Below, in pieces: positions 17,211 through 26,047 of a stretch of DNA of 64,000 nucleotides. The DNA comes from JAJYKC01 sp035545735. GTDB taxonomy: Bacteria; Acidobacteriota; Terriglobia; Bryobacterales; Bryobacteraceae. The notes below the pieces were generated by a model. That model saw only the letters and a program-made list of their open reading frames with translations, did no database searches and had not been told where the DNA came from. The stretch covers positions 70,710 to 134,709 of the forward strand of contig DASZXS010000073.1 of assembly GCA_035545735.1 (NCBI GenBank), in the 5' to 3' direction. The translations under genes and the position numbers were made by a program. How positions within the stretch are numbered: the stretch's first letter is position 1; every line of letters starts with the position of its first letter.

Positions 17211-19967
17211 TCAACCTTCGCGCAATGCCTCCAGGGGATCCAGCCGGCTTGCCCGTCGTGCCGGCAGATAGCACGCCAGCAGCGCCGCGCCAAGAAGCAC
17301 CACGGCGGCGGAGCCGATGCTCACCGGGTCCGCGGCGCCCACGCCGTAGAGCATTCCGGCCAGAAAATGTCCCGCCACCAGCGCGGCCGCCAGTCCCGCC
17401 GCCAAGCCCGTGGCGACCAGTGACATCCCCTGCTTTACCACCAGAGAGACCACGGTTCGCCGCTCCGCTCCGAGCGCCATGCGCAGGCCGATTTCACGCC
17501 GGCGTTGAAAGACCGAGTAGGCCATCAGGCCGTACAGCCCGGTGCTCGCGAGGCCCAACGCCAGCAGCCCGAAAACGCTCAACAGCGCAACTCCCAATTT
17601 CGCTGTGAACAAGGCCTGATCCACAATTTTGCCGCCTGTCCGGATGTCGTCCACCGCGATGCGGGGCGCAATCTCGCGGATCTCCTTCTGAACCGGCAGC
17701 AGAACGCCGGACGCGTCGCGTTTGGCGCGGACGAACAGGGTCATCGAATCGGAATAGTGCTGGGAGGCTGGAACATAGACGCAAAGCTGCGGTGCTTCGC
17801 CCAAGGATGTGTAGCTGGCCATCCTCGCTACTCCGATGACCTGGCGCTGGAACGGCTCGCCCGGAAGTTGGATGTGCTTGCCGGCTGCTTCTTCGCCGGG
17901 CCAATAGTCGCGCGCGATTTTTTCGTTTACGATCGCGACCGGGATCGTTGCGGCGGTATCGGCGCTGGAAAAATCGCGCCCCGCCTTCAGAGCGACGCCC
18001 GCGGTAGCAAAATAGTCCGCATCCACCACATTGAGAATGGTCGTGACCGTGTCTGCCTTACTCCTCGCCTGACGGCCTTCAATATTCAGTCCGCTCACCA
18101 GGCTTCCCCAAAGCGGAAGATTGGATGCCCACGAAGTCGACTCGACCTCCGGCATCCGCGAAACTCGCTCGCGGACCTCCCTGTAGAAGTCCTTCGTCTG
18201 CGCTTCCCCGTATCCGGCCTGTCCTGGATTGGTGAGAAATACGGCCAAGTGCTTCGTCTCGAAGCCGGGTTGGATCGCGTAGGCGTGCTGGATACTACGG
18301 AGAAACAGCGCCGCAGCCGTCAGGGCGACGAACGAAAACGCCACCTGTCCGGCGAGCAGGCCGTTGGCGAGCCTCGTTCGGCGGCGGCCCCTGCCGGAAG
18401 AGCGGGACTCTTCCTTCAGGGCCTCGGAAACGCCCGCTCGGGTGGCGCGCAGGGCCGGGATAACGCCGAAAATCAACCCCGTCAAAACGGAAATCAGAAA
18501 AACGAAGGTGAAAACCGGAAAGCCGGTTTTCAGAGTTACCAGGTTGTTCGCGACGTCGGCGGGACGAAACGACCATAGAAACTGCGCGCCGGCGTATCCG
18601 AAAATGAGACCCACGACGCCACCGGCCAGGCCGAGCACGATGCTCTCCGTCAGGAGTTGCCGGAGCAATCGTTCGCGGCTGGCGCCGATTGCGACGCGAA
18701 CCGCCATTTCCTGCCGCCTGGCGGCGGCGCGCGCCAGCAGAAGATTCGCCACGTTCGAACAGGCGATGAGCAGTACCATCCCGACGACGGCAAGCAGTAT
18801 GATGCTTCCGAAAACAAAAGGCGAGCGTGATGCGCCACCGCCGAAAATAACTTCGGCCAACGGTCTGACGCCTGCTACGCGCCCGGCGTTCGTGTTCGGA
18901 TATTCCCGCGCGAGCGCCGAACTGAGCGTAGCGAGATCCGCCGCGGCCCGCTCCAGGTTCACGCCCGGTCTCAGCCGTCCGATTCCCTCGAATTTGTCCT
19001 TGCCCCGATCGTGTAAAGCACCGGCCATTTCGTTCGGCAGCATCTGCTCCACCATGGCGGCGGGTATCCATAAATCCGGGCCGAAAATAGCCGTAACTCC
19101 CAGGAAATGCGGCGGCGCTACGCCGATCACGGTAATTGCCGTTCCGTTGATTCGCAGCACTTTCCCGATCACGTCCGGAGCACCGCCGAAACGTCCCTGC
19201 CAGGCGGGATTGCTCATCACCGCGACCGCGCTTGCTCCGGGCGCGTTATCCTCCTCCGGCGAGAAGAATCGTCCCGCCGCGGGAGCAAGCCCCAAAACCT
19301 GGAAGTAATTTCCGGTGACAAATTCGCTGAACATCCGCTGGGCCCCACCGCCGGCCTGGAGCGTCACGACGCGCGGCCCGGTATAGCCGGCCAGCGATTC
19401 AAATGTCTGGTTCTTCGCCTGAATATCCTTCAAATTTGGCAGCGAAAGCGGGAGGCTCGCTCCGGATTTGCCCGTTTGCTTCGCCTCTAACTCCGACACT
19501 CCGGCGAGCGACGATGGGTCTTTCAGAGGCAGCGGATTCAAGACGAGCGTGTTCACTACGGTAAACACCGTTGTATTGGCGCCGATTCCCAAACCAAGCG
19601 TGACAATGACGAACAGCGTGAATAGAGAATTCTGCCGCATGGTTCGTGCCGCGTAGCGCAAGTCGCGCCAGAGATCCGCCAAGACGCTGCCCCCACGTTC
19701 CGTTCCGGGCTGAACCGGTTCTGCTTTCGGCATGCGTTGATTCCTCCGAATCCCCTGAAGTATCGGACTCACGTCTCCCAGTTCCAAGAGAGTCTGTTGT
19801 TTCGCTTCTTCGCTGGCCAGTCCCGTAGAGCGGAGTTCCCGATAGCGATCTTCCAGATGTTGCGCCAATTCTTCCAGAAGATCGGCCTCCGCGTGGGCGT
19901 GGAGCGGCACGCCGGAAAAATGTTCCGCAACGATTGCTCTCCAGTCAATTCCGCCTGGGTCAGCCAT
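17211..19967 (-). CDS. MacB-type ABC transporter permease of the acidobacterial ADOP family
   Basis: The 918-residue protein has the layout of acidobacterial duplicated orphan permeases. An N-terminal soluble prefix (about 1-70, with EELAQHLEDRYRELRSTG) is followed by two FtsX/MacB halves, each with a long extracytoplasmic MacB-PCD-like domain and a C-terminal group of three to four helices (about 380-490 and 780-905). RRREIGLRMALGAERRTV near the end is the typical FtsX coupling loop; RRQEMAVRVAIGAS is its counterpart in the first half. No ATPase gene is adjacent, as is usual for this family. The PadR regulator upstream overlaps it by 8 bases, a standard ADOP arrangement. Function is presumed mechanotransmission or export. 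Confidence 0.92.
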   Translation of the reverse strand: MADPGGIDWRAIVAEHFSGVPLHAHAEADLLEELAQHLEDRYRELRSTGLASEEAKQQTLLELGDVSPILQGIRRNQRMPKAEPVQPGTERGGSVLADLWRDLRYAARTMRQNSLFTLFVIVTLGLGIGANTTVFTVVNTLVLNPLPLKDPSSLAGVSELEAKQTGKSGASLPLSLPNLKDIQAKNQTFESLAGYTGPRVVTLQAGGGAQRMFSEFVTGNYFQVLGLAPAAGRFFSPEEDNAPGASAVAVMSNPAWQGRFGGAPDVIGKVLRINGTAITVIGVAPPHFLGVTAIFGPDLWIPAAMVEQMLPNEMAGALHDRGKDKFEGIGRLRPGVNLERAAADLATLSSALAREYPNTNAGRVAGVRPLAEVIFGGGASRSPFVFGSIILLAVVGMVLLIACSNVANLLLARAAARRQEMAVRVAIGASRERLLRQLLTESIVLGLAGGVVGLIFGYAGAQFLWSFRPADVANNLVTLKTGFPVFTFVFLISVLTGLIFGVIPALRATRAGVSEALKEESRSSGRGRRRTRLANGLLAGQVAFSFVALTAAALFLRSIQHAYAIQPGFETKHLAVFLTNPGQAGYGEAQTKDFYREVRERVSRMPEVESTSWASNLPLWGSLVSGLNIEGRQARSKADTVTTILNVVDADYFATAGVALKAGRDFSSADTAATIPVAIVNEKIARDYWPGEEAAGKHIQLPGEPFQRQVIGVARMASYTSLGEAPQLCVYVPASQHYSDSMTLFVRAKRDASGVLLPVQKEIREIAPRIAVDDIRTGGKIVDQALFTAKLGVALLSVFGLLALGLASTGLYGLMAYSVFQRRREIGLRMALGAERRTVVSLVVKQGMSLVATGLAAGLAAALVAGHFLAGMLYGVGAADPVSIGSAAVVLLGAALLACYLPARRASRLDPLEALREG

Positions 19968-20304
19968 GTTCGACTCCGGTAATCCGGCCCACAGCCATCA
20001 CGAAGTCCCGCCAACTTTTCCGCTGGGAGTCGAGGACCTTTCGTCCTTCGGCTGTCAGCGAATAGTACCGCCGCCGGCGCTCTTCGCCCTTCTCCACCCA
20101 GCGCCCCACTACCCAGCCCCGTTCTTCGAGGCGATAAAGCAGTGGGTAGAGCGAAGTGACATGGAACCGTAAAGCTCCCCCGGAGCGAAGGTGGATGAGC
20201 TTTGAAATGTCATAGCCGTGCCGCGCCTGGTCTTCGAGTAGGGAGAGAACCAAAAACTCGGCGCTTCCCTTTTTCCATTCCTGATCGGGAGAATGAGGCG
20301 GCAT
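19960..20304 (-). CDS. PadR-family transcriptional regulator
   Basis: This 114-residue protein is a PadR winged helix. It begins KGSAEFLVLSLLEDQARHGYDISKLI and continues with the wing and SLYPLLYRLEERGWV, then RRRYYSLTAEGRKVL, which are the family's recognition helix, wing and start of the dimerising helix. PadR proteins repress their own operon and adjacent transport genes. The gene overlaps the ADOP permease by 8 bases, so both are one transcript. A CACA-N5-TGTG inverted repeat 11 bases before the start codon (20315-20327) may be its operator. It is divergent from rpsU. Confidence 0.92.
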   Translation of the reverse strand: MPPHSPDQEWKKGSAEFLVLSLLEDQARHGYDISKLIHLRSGGALRFHVTSLYPLLYRLEERGWVVGRWVEKGEERRRRYYSLTAEGRKVLDSQRKSWRDFVMAVGRITGVEHG

Positions 20305-20314
20305 ATACGGGATT

Positions 20315-20327
20315 CACATATATTGTG
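20315..20327. promoter_or_regulatory. Possible PadR operator (short inverted repeat)
   Basis: CACA-TATAT-TGTG is a perfect 4-base inverted repeat with a 5-base AT-rich spacer. It lies 11 bases upstream of the padR start and within the padR-rpsU intergenic region. PadR family operators are commonly AT-rich dyads overlapping the autoregulated promoter. The half-sites are short, so chance occurrence is quite possible. Confidence 0.3.
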
Positions 20328-20373
20328 TACGCGAACCTCCGCCTGGAGTTCCTTCTTTCTCCTGTTTTTTTGC

Positions 20374-20379
20374 GATAAT
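20374..20379 (+). promoter_or_regulatory. Possible -10 element of the rpsU promoter
   Basis: GATAAT, five of six matches to TATAAT, lies in an AT-rich stretch just after a run of seven T. It is about 88 bases before the rpsU start codon. No convincing -35 box is found at 16-18 bases upstream (CCTTCT region), so the call is weak. Confidence 0.3.
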
Positions 20380-20466
20380 ATAAGCCCAGGACATTTACGG
20401 AATCTACAAAGAACGCCGTCTGCTCGCGCCATTGTGGGGCGGTCCTGTCATGGAAGGGAGTTCCCG

Positions 20467-20670
20467 TTGGCCGAAGTCAAGATTCTAGAAGGCGAAACAG
20501 TAGAGAGCGCACTACGGCGGTTCAAACGCAAAGTCCTGCAGGAAGACATCATTAAGGACATTAAGCGGCATGCCTATTACGTCAAGCCGGGCGCGAAGAA
20601 GCGCATTAAGTCGGCGCTGGCTCGTAAGCGCAACCGCAAGAAGCGCAGCCGTGACGGTGCGCCCGAGTAA
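20467..20670 (+). CDS. rpsU: 30S ribosomal protein S21 (TTG start)
   Basis: The 67-residue product is ribosomal protein S21, which joins the small subunit platform near the anti-Shine-Dalgarno end of 16S rRNA. The core VESALRRFKRKVLQEDI and the basic C-terminus RKRNRKKRSRDG are diagnostic. I chose TTG at 20467: it gives the family-typical N-terminus (M)AEVKILEGETV and has GGAAGGGAG ending 6 bases upstream. The longer frame from 20293 has no family similarity upstream of this point. It is the only ribosomal gene in the window and is divergent from padR. Confidence 0.93.
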   Translation: MAEVKILEGETVESALRRFKRKVLQEDIIKDIKRHAYYVKPGAKKRIKSALARKRNRKKRSRDGAPE

Positions 20671-20733
20671 ATTCCGCCGGAGAGGTTAATCCTGCCCGGA
20701 GGACCTATTTCGCGATACGCCCGCGCCGCGCTC

Positions 20734-21321
20734 GTGGGGGCGCTGCTGCTGTGTTTGGGTTTTGTCGCGGGTATTGTTTCCGCGCCGCATCTGGCAAATC
20801 AGTTTTCCAATGAAGCCCGAAGGTCCCGCCTGGCGCCAACTGGGGATGCTCCCCCCCAGGTGCGTCAAGGCGTACTGGATGCGCTCGGCGCGTTCCAGCA
20901 AGGTTACACTGCGCGCGACCCCAAGCAAGTGGGTGCGTTCATGCAGCGCCTCTTCCCGGAGAGCGGGGAAACTCTATTATTGGGAACCAACCCGGGGGAA
21001 TGGGTGCGGGGGCGGGACCGCATCGCGCACTTCATTCAATCGGATTGGAAGCGCTGGGGCGATGTGCGGTTGGTGGTGGACAACGCGGTGGTGTCTTCCA
21101 CCGGCGATGTTGCGTGGGTAGATACCATCGGGACGGTCAATTTTCCCAGCCCTCGTCCGATCCGCTTCTCCGGAGTGCTGACCCGCAAGGGAGAAACCTG
21201 GCTCTTCCGCCAGATCCATTTTCAATGGGATGAATCCGAACCAAGAGCTTCGGATCTTCTGAGATGGAAGAACCTGTCGCAGCTTCTTTCCTGGGCGATC
21301 CGCAGTGTCGTCCCCGGCTAG
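20734..21321 (+). CDS. Membrane-anchored SnoaL/NTF2-like protein
   Basis: The protein of about 195 residues has one N-terminal hydrophobic segment (GALLLCLGFVAGIVSA) and then a domain with the SnoaL/NTF2-like pattern: a helix AFQQGYTARDPKQVGAFM, a turn, and strands ending in GVLTRKGETWLFRQIHF. Such domains bind small hydrophobic ligands or act as stress-related accessory folds; no catalytic residues can be assigned. The GTG at 20734 has no clear ribosome site and leaves the anchor without its positive flank. A CTG at 20692, with GGAGAGG 6 bases upstream, would add the residues SRYARAAL and may be the true start. It follows rpsU by 63 bases. Confidence 0.7.
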   Translation: MGALLLCLGFVAGIVSAPHLANQFSNEARRSRLAPTGDAPPQVRQGVLDALGAFQQGYTARDPKQVGAFMQRLFPESGETLLLGTNPGEWVRGRDRIAHFIQSDWKRWGDVRLVVDNAVVSSTGDVAWVDTIGTVNFPSPRPIRFSGVLTRKGETWLFRQIHFQWDESEPRASDLLRWKNLSQLLSWAIRSVVPG

Positions 21322-21339
21322 ATTCCGGCTAGCGCGCTT

Positions 21340-23883
21340 TCACGCTTCCATACCGCTCATTGCCGGATCGCTGAATCCAGACCTGCCTGTTTCCACCCGT
21401 CCCGCACAGCGCCGTTCAAACGATTCCGCTCCCTGTACCCGGACGCTGAAGTCATACCATTGATGGCTCTTGTTCAAATTCAGAACGACAGAGGTTTTTT
21501 TCCCGGGAGGCACGGTTCCGGCGCGCTTACCGGTTCCATAAGCAAGATCCTCGAGGACGAATGCGTATTTTTGGCTTGCGCTGCGGTTCGTGAGATGAAC
21601 TTCGACATCCCCGGTTAAAGCGCGGCCGGAGGGGGAGCGGCGGGCATATTGGCACCGGACATCCAATTCGGGGTCCTGCGCCGTACCCGCGAATTCGCGA
21701 AGAAATCCGTTGGGTCCGGCGGCGCGCACATGGTAGACGCCATCCTCAAAGTCGTCGATGAGCCATGAGCCGGAGAGACGGTCTCCTGGGGCCACAGTGT
21801 AATCGCGCACGCGGACGCGGCGGTACTTACGGGGAGTGTAGACGTGGAATGGCGCGCCGGCTGAAGATTTGCCGAATACCTCGTTCCTCGCCTCGAAAGA
21901 GATTTCCAGCGCTTTCCGGTCAGGCGACAAGGACCCGTCCGCGTACAACTGGTAGGGAAGCGCCCGCGAGGGCCGAATTCCCTTTTCCTGCCGCGACATC
22001 CAGGGAGACCCCTGCGGATTCCGCCGAAATTCGATGATTTCCTGCTCGGTGAACCGGTGAAACCCACCGGGCAATTTTTTGAATTTAGCTTTGTGGATGC
22101 CTTCAATCACTGTGTCGCGGGAGGAGAACGGCAGGACGGCGGAAGGCTCTTCCTGTCCGGCCTGAAACGCCGAGGAGAGGTCTCCGCAGACAGTCCTGCG
22201 CCAGGCGCTAATATTGGGTTCCTTCAGTTCGCGCCCCGTTTGGTGGGTGAGGACGCGCTCAACGAGCTGGATGACGGAAGTGTGATCGAACACCTGGGAA
22301 CAGGCGAAGCCGCCGCGGCTCCAGGGCGATGCAACCACCATGGGAACGCGGAATCCGAGTCCGATAGGACCTCCGCGGGCTTCGTGTTCGTTATGCCGCT
22401 CCCGGTCCTGATCGAGCGTTACGTATTCGAGCGCCGCGTCCACGCCGGGCGACGTAGCGCCGGTCTCCGGGCGCCCCGGATGCGGCGCTCCGAACGGCGG
22501 AACGTGGTCGAAATAGCCGTCGTTTTCGTCATAGGTCAGAATGCAGACCGTCTTTTTCCAAACTTCCGGGTCGTGGGTCAGGATATTGAGCACTTCGGAG
22601 ACGTACCATGCTCCGAACCATGGCGCGCCGGGGTGGTCGGAAAAATTTTCGGGCGCGACGATCCAGGAAACGGCGGGCAATTGGCCTGACTTGACATCCT
22701 CCCGGAACTGATGGAGTATGTCGCCTTTGGGAATTTCCAGCTCGCGTTCCACGTCTCCATCGCGATACCGTAGCGGGGCAAGCTGGCGATAGGAAGGGTC
22801 GCCGATATTCGTGGTAAAAGCTTTCGTGTGGAGGTTCCGCTCGCGCTGAGGCAGCTTCTCGAAGTTCTCCGGGGTATACCGGGCGAGATCCTCGGGAAGC
22901 CGCTTCCATTGGGCTTCCATCTCCCGCAGTTGGCGGCTCAAATCCCTGTGCTCGGGACTGCCGGGTGCGGCTTCGCTCAGCTTCGTCTTCGTCGCTTCGA
23001 TCTTCGGAGGCAAAGCCTCGGGAAGCGTCTTCAGATATTCCATGCGGCCGCGGGCGAAGCCGATGTGATACTGCGCAAACCACTCGATGGGATTGTCCGT
23101 AAAGTTTGAGAGCCAGGCGTCTCGCTCTCCTTCGAGACCGCTATCGATGCTGACTTCGTTTTGATAAATCCTCCAGGAGATTCCGGCATCTTCGAGACGC
23201 TCGGGAAACGTCGTCCAGTGCGCGAGCGCGCCGTAATCGGTGTCGGAATTTCGCACGCGGGCGAAAGCATCGGCGCGTGGCTCGTCGCGCACGGTTCCGC
23301 TCCACAAGTAGAGCCGGTTCGGCGTCGTGCCAGTCAAAGAGGAACAGAAGTGCTGGTCGCAAACGGTAAAGGCATCGGCAAGAGCGTAATAGAACGGGAG
23401 ATCTTCGCGCTCGTAGTGGCCCATGGTGATCGGCATCCCGGCGCATTCCTTGGCTCCAGCCGGCTTGGCATCCAGCCAGCGGTCGTGATCGCCGTGATTC
23501 CTGGCGTCTTGCTGATCCCGCCAGGAATGCGGCAGGCCGCCCAGCCAGGTAATTTTTGTGTCCTTGATGTTCAGCCGGAAAGGCGCATAAGTTTCGCCGG
23601 CGGCGTTGGTCTGCAGCCAAACGGGATTGCCGTCCGGGAGCGTCACCGCGCGAGGGTCATTAAACCCGCGGACGCCCCGGAGCGTGCCGAAGGAATGATC
23701 GAAGGAGCGGTTCTCCTGCATCAGGATGACAATGTGTTCGGCGTCCAGGTAGGTGCTTCCCTTGGCGGGGTCGATGGCGGACGCTCGCTGAACCGAGGAC
23801 AGCAGCGCCGCCGCGATTCCGGCGCCGCCCGATAGCGCCATGGCCTGCCTGAAGAAGTCGCGTCTCGTACTCATCTTTTGCAT
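21340..23883 (-). CDS. Phosphocholine-specific phospholipase C, Tat-exported
   Basis: The 847-residue protein carries a twin-arginine leader, STRRDFFRQAMALSGGAG, at about residues 5-22. It matches the bacterial phospholipase C family (PlcH/PlcN and acid phosphatase AcpA relatives): HIVILMQENRSFDHSFGTLRG near residue 50 includes metal-binding and nucleophile regions, and LTYDENDGYFDHVPPF near 455 holds further ligands. Two C-terminal beta domains (DUF756-like, about 650-830) complete the family architecture. It should hydrolyse phosphatidylcholine or sphingomyelin outside the cytoplasm. The second ATG (23874) gives MSTRRDFF and is an equally good start. The adjacent PmtA-like methyltransferase gene makes a lipid-remodelling theme plausible. 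Confidence 0.88.
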   Translation of the reverse strand: MQKMSTRRDFFRQAMALSGGAGIAAALLSSVQRASAIDPAKGSTYLDAEHIVILMQENRSFDHSFGTLRGVRGFNDPRAVTLPDGNPVWLQTNAAGETYAPFRLNIKDTKITWLGGLPHSWRDQQDARNHGDHDRWLDAKPAGAKECAGMPITMGHYEREDLPFYYALADAFTVCDQHFCSSLTGTTPNRLYLWSGTVRDEPRADAFARVRNSDTDYGALAHWTTFPERLEDAGISWRIYQNEVSIDSGLEGERDAWLSNFTDNPIEWFAQYHIGFARGRMEYLKTLPEALPPKIEATKTKLSEAAPGSPEHRDLSRQLREMEAQWKRLPEDLARYTPENFEKLPQRERNLHTKAFTTNIGDPSYRQLAPLRYRDGDVERELEIPKGDILHQFREDVKSGQLPAVSWIVAPENFSDHPGAPWFGAWYVSEVLNILTHDPEVWKKTVCILTYDENDGYFDHVPPFGAPHPGRPETGATSPGVDAALEYVTLDQDRERHNEHEARGGPIGLGFRVPMVVASPWSRGGFACSQVFDHTSVIQLVERVLTHQTGRELKEPNISAWRRTVCGDLSSAFQAGQEEPSAVLPFSSRDTVIEGIHKAKFKKLPGGFHRFTEQEIIEFRRNPQGSPWMSRQEKGIRPSRALPYQLYADGSLSPDRKALEISFEARNEVFGKSSAGAPFHVYTPRKYRRVRVRDYTVAPGDRLSGSWLIDDFEDGVYHVRAAGPNGFLREFAGTAQDPELDVRCQYARRSPSGRALTGDVEVHLTNRSASQKYAFVLEDLAYGTGKRAGTVPPGKKTSVVLNLNKSHQWYDFSVRVQGAESFERRCAGRVETGRSGFSDPAMSGMEA

Positions 23884-23920
23884 TATCCGACAGATGCTCT
23901 TTTGGACTGCCGGATGTTCG

Positions 23921-24496
23921 TCAGAACCGCGACTGGTTTGACGCGCAGAAGGTAAAGCAGGGGAAGACGTTGCGAACTTCGAAGGAAATGTTGACCGAGT
24001 CGAAATAGTTGCGCAGGGGCTTCAGAGCCAGGCGGCTATATTGATGAAAGACAATGAAGACGCCGTGCGCGGGCAGCGCGTCGCGCGTTTGCCGGAGAAT
24101 GTGGCACCGTTCTTCATCGGTCAGAAAAGAAAAGGGAATGCTGGAGATCACGGCGTCCGGTTTGGAAAATCCGTGATCGCGCATGATGGCCGCGGTGTCG
24201 CGCGCGTTGCCCAGAACCACCTGCAAGCGCGGATCCTTGATCTTCTTCAGCAAACGGTGAAACTCCGGGTTCGATTCGATAGCCAGAAGCTTCCCGCTCG
24301 CGGGTAGACGCCGCAGCAAAGCCTGGGTGGCGACGCCGTCGCCTGGCCCGTATTCCACCACGCTCGTGAGCGGGGCGGGCAACTGCCGCATCACCGAAGT
24401 CACCACATATTTAGAACTGTTTGTGACCGCGGCAACGTTGCCGTCCGCAAAAGCGGCCCTCACAAACCGTATTCGTCTTTCAACGCTAAGGGGCAT
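23921..24496 (-). CDS. PmtA-like class I SAM methyltransferase (putative phospholipid N-methyltransferase)
   Basis: The 191-residue protein has a class I SAM-binding site, SVVEYGPGDGVAT, followed by LLAIESNPEF, in which the acidic residue binds the SAM ribose. DAVISSIPFSFL and GVFIVFHQYS further along match the layout of bacterial phosphatidylethanolamine N-methyltransferases of the PmtA group and their KsgA-like relatives. The N-terminal basic/amphipathic segment could bind membrane. Phospholipid as substrate is inferred from family resemblance and from the neighbouring phospholipase C, not from a unique motif. An RNA-directed activity as in KsgA is less likely because of the short length. 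Confidence 0.72.
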   Translation of the reverse strand: MPLSVERRIRFVRAAFADGNVAAVTNSSKYVVTSVMRQLPAPLTSVVEYGPGDGVATQALLRRLPASGKLLAIESNPEFHRLLKKIKDPRLQVVLGNARDTAAIMRDHGFSKPDAVISSIPFSFLTDEERCHILRQTRDALPAHGVFIVFHQYSRLALKPLRNYFDSVNISFEVRNVFPCFTFCASNQSRF

Positions 24497-24537
24497 CCCA
24501 CAGTAGATTGTTTCACGAAAGCGGACCGCCTGAAAAG

Positions 24538-25884
24538 TCAGCGCGCCGCCTCCAGAGCGGGCGCGGCACCTTCCGCGCGTTGCGGCTCAAGCCCCGCCTT
24601 CGATAGCAGCCAGTAGACGGCGAAGCCTACGATTACGCTATAGACCGTGGCCGGCTGAGCATAGGTCTTGAGCGTTTCGGAGACTGGAAGGAAGGGAAGA
24701 ATTCCCACGATAAACCCGACAGCCCAGGCGCCGTATCCCGCGATGTTGACCCCCTGCCTGGGGCCCGCCCATTTCTTGCCGGACAACAGGTAATCGGCGA
24801 GGATGGCGCCGCAGACCGGCCCGAAGGACGCGCCGATGATTTGGAAAAAGGGAATCAGATGCGAAGCAAGGCCGGTGACCGCCATCAGGATGGAAAGCGT
24901 CACGCCGCCAAAAATCACCAGGGTCCGGCCGAGGCTCGGCATCATCGTCGAAAAGCTGTTTCCCAGGACGAACGCGCAGAAACAGGAGCCCGGGATGGAC
25001 GCCACCGCGTACAGGAAGAACATCGTGCTTCCAAGCGGGCCGCCCACCACGCCGAGCAGGGAGTCGAACGTGTACGAGCTGAGGTCCGCGTGTGTTCCAT
25101 GCGCGCCCGCCATCGAGAGAAGCGTGAGCCCGCCGGTGAACAAAATCGCCAGCCCAATCCCGACCAGGCCGCCGAGACGCACGTCTTTCCTGTTGCGGTT
25201 CTCCATGCCAAAATCGGCGCCGGCCGCGCCCGCGGTCGCGAAGAACCCGGTAACAATTTGAATCAGCAGCGTGAACCCGACAAAGGTGTTCGGGTGCGCC
25301 GGCTGGTAGTGGTCATAACCCGGGCTTGTTTTGAAAGCCACCACCAGGATCATCAGGAAGGGGATGATATTGGCGAAAATCGCGACGCGGGACACGTAGC
25401 GGATTCCCATCGCGGCGATCCAGGCGATGGCGTAACCCCAGAGGATGGCCGTGATCAAATAGGGGGTCGTCCCGGCATCGGAGGAGAGGCCCGCGCCCTT
25501 AAGAATGAACTTGGTGGCGAGATCGGTCGACACTCCATACCAACCGACCTGGAGCGCGCCCATTAACAGGCCGGGGATCAAATAGCCGCCCCAGGTTCCG
25601 AACGTTGAGCTACCGATGACATAGAGCGGCAGGCCGGTCTTCATCCCGAGCATGGCTGGCGCGTAGTAGAAGAGTCCAAAGCTGACCAGCGCGGCGATGA
25701 CCAGCGCCAGCAGCGACCAGGAAAGCCCGGCACGGTCCAGAGTTCCGCTGGCAATTGTCTGGTAAAAACCGATCCAGAGAAAGATGCCTGCGTAGGACGG
25801 CGCCGTATTCATGTACCACGGCGCGCGAACCCCTTCGGGTCTGGGAACAGCTTTTCGAACGTAGTCGGGAAGCATATCAGTCAA
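24538..25884 (-). CDS. NCS1-family permease (cytosine/purine/hydantoin type)
   Basis: The 448-residue protein has about 12 hydrophobic segments. The N-terminus RAPWYMNTAPSYAGIFLWIGFYQTIA and SSFGTWG-like YVIGSSTFGTWGGYLIPGLLMG are characteristic of the NCS1 (CodB/FurD/PucI) cation-coupled symporters for nucleobases and related compounds. GADFGMENRNRKDV in the middle corresponds to the conserved loop after TM6. The substrate cannot be fixed from the sequence. The gene is divergent from the sugar isomerase-like gene and has a possible extended -10 promoter at 25966-25974. Confidence 0.86.
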   Translation of the reverse strand: MTDMLPDYVRKAVPRPEGVRAPWYMNTAPSYAGIFLWIGFYQTIASGTLDRAGLSWSLLALVIAALVSFGLFYYAPAMLGMKTGLPLYVIGSSTFGTWGGYLIPGLLMGALQVGWYGVSTDLATKFILKGAGLSSDAGTTPYLITAILWGYAIAWIAAMGIRYVSRVAIFANIIPFLMILVVAFKTSPGYDHYQPAHPNTFVGFTLLIQIVTGFFATAGAAGADFGMENRNRKDVRLGGLVGIGLAILFTGGLTLLSMAGAHGTHADLSSYTFDSLLGVVGGPLGSTMFFLYAVASIPGSCFCAFVLGNSFSTMMPSLGRTLVIFGGVTLSILMAVTGLASHLIPFFQIIGASFGPVCGAILADYLLSGKKWAGPRQGVNIAGYGAWAVGFIVGILPFLPVSETLKTYAQPATVYSVIVGFAVYWLLSKAGLEPQRAEGAAPALEAAR

Positions 25885-25965
25885 GTCCCATTCTTTTTGA
25901 ATTCAGTTCACTCGCGGCCGGTACGCGACAGCGCAGTTCGGCAACTTGCACAGCTATGGCGAAGT

Positions 25966-25974
25966 ATCATATCA
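25966..25974 (-). promoter_or_regulatory. Possible extended -10 promoter of the NCS1 permease gene
   Basis: Read on the minus strand the sequence is TGATATGAT, an extended -10 (TGn followed by TATGAT, five of six matches to TATAAT). It would start transcription about 75 bases upstream of the permease ATG. The -35 region (TTCTCT at 18 bases) is poor, which an extended -10 can tolerate. No experimental support is available. Confidence 0.3.
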
Positions 25975-26047
25975 TCACTCTGCATTTTGAGAGAATAATT
26001 CTATTTCGTTTTGTTCCGGACACCATCCCGCGCCTCAAACCCCTCCT

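Noticed and set aside
20332..20371. Hairpin and T-run resembling a Rho-independent terminator
   Set aside because: GAAC(C)TCC can pair with GGAGTTC at 20344-20350 and seven T follow at 20365-20371, but no plus-strand gene ends upstream; the T-run is 14 bases from the stem and is more likely part of the rpsU promoter region.
24841..25566. 241-codon plus-strand open frame inside the NCS1 permease gene
   Set aside because: Highly charged, low-complexity translation (Arg, Glu, His) typical of the strand opposite a hydrophobic membrane protein.
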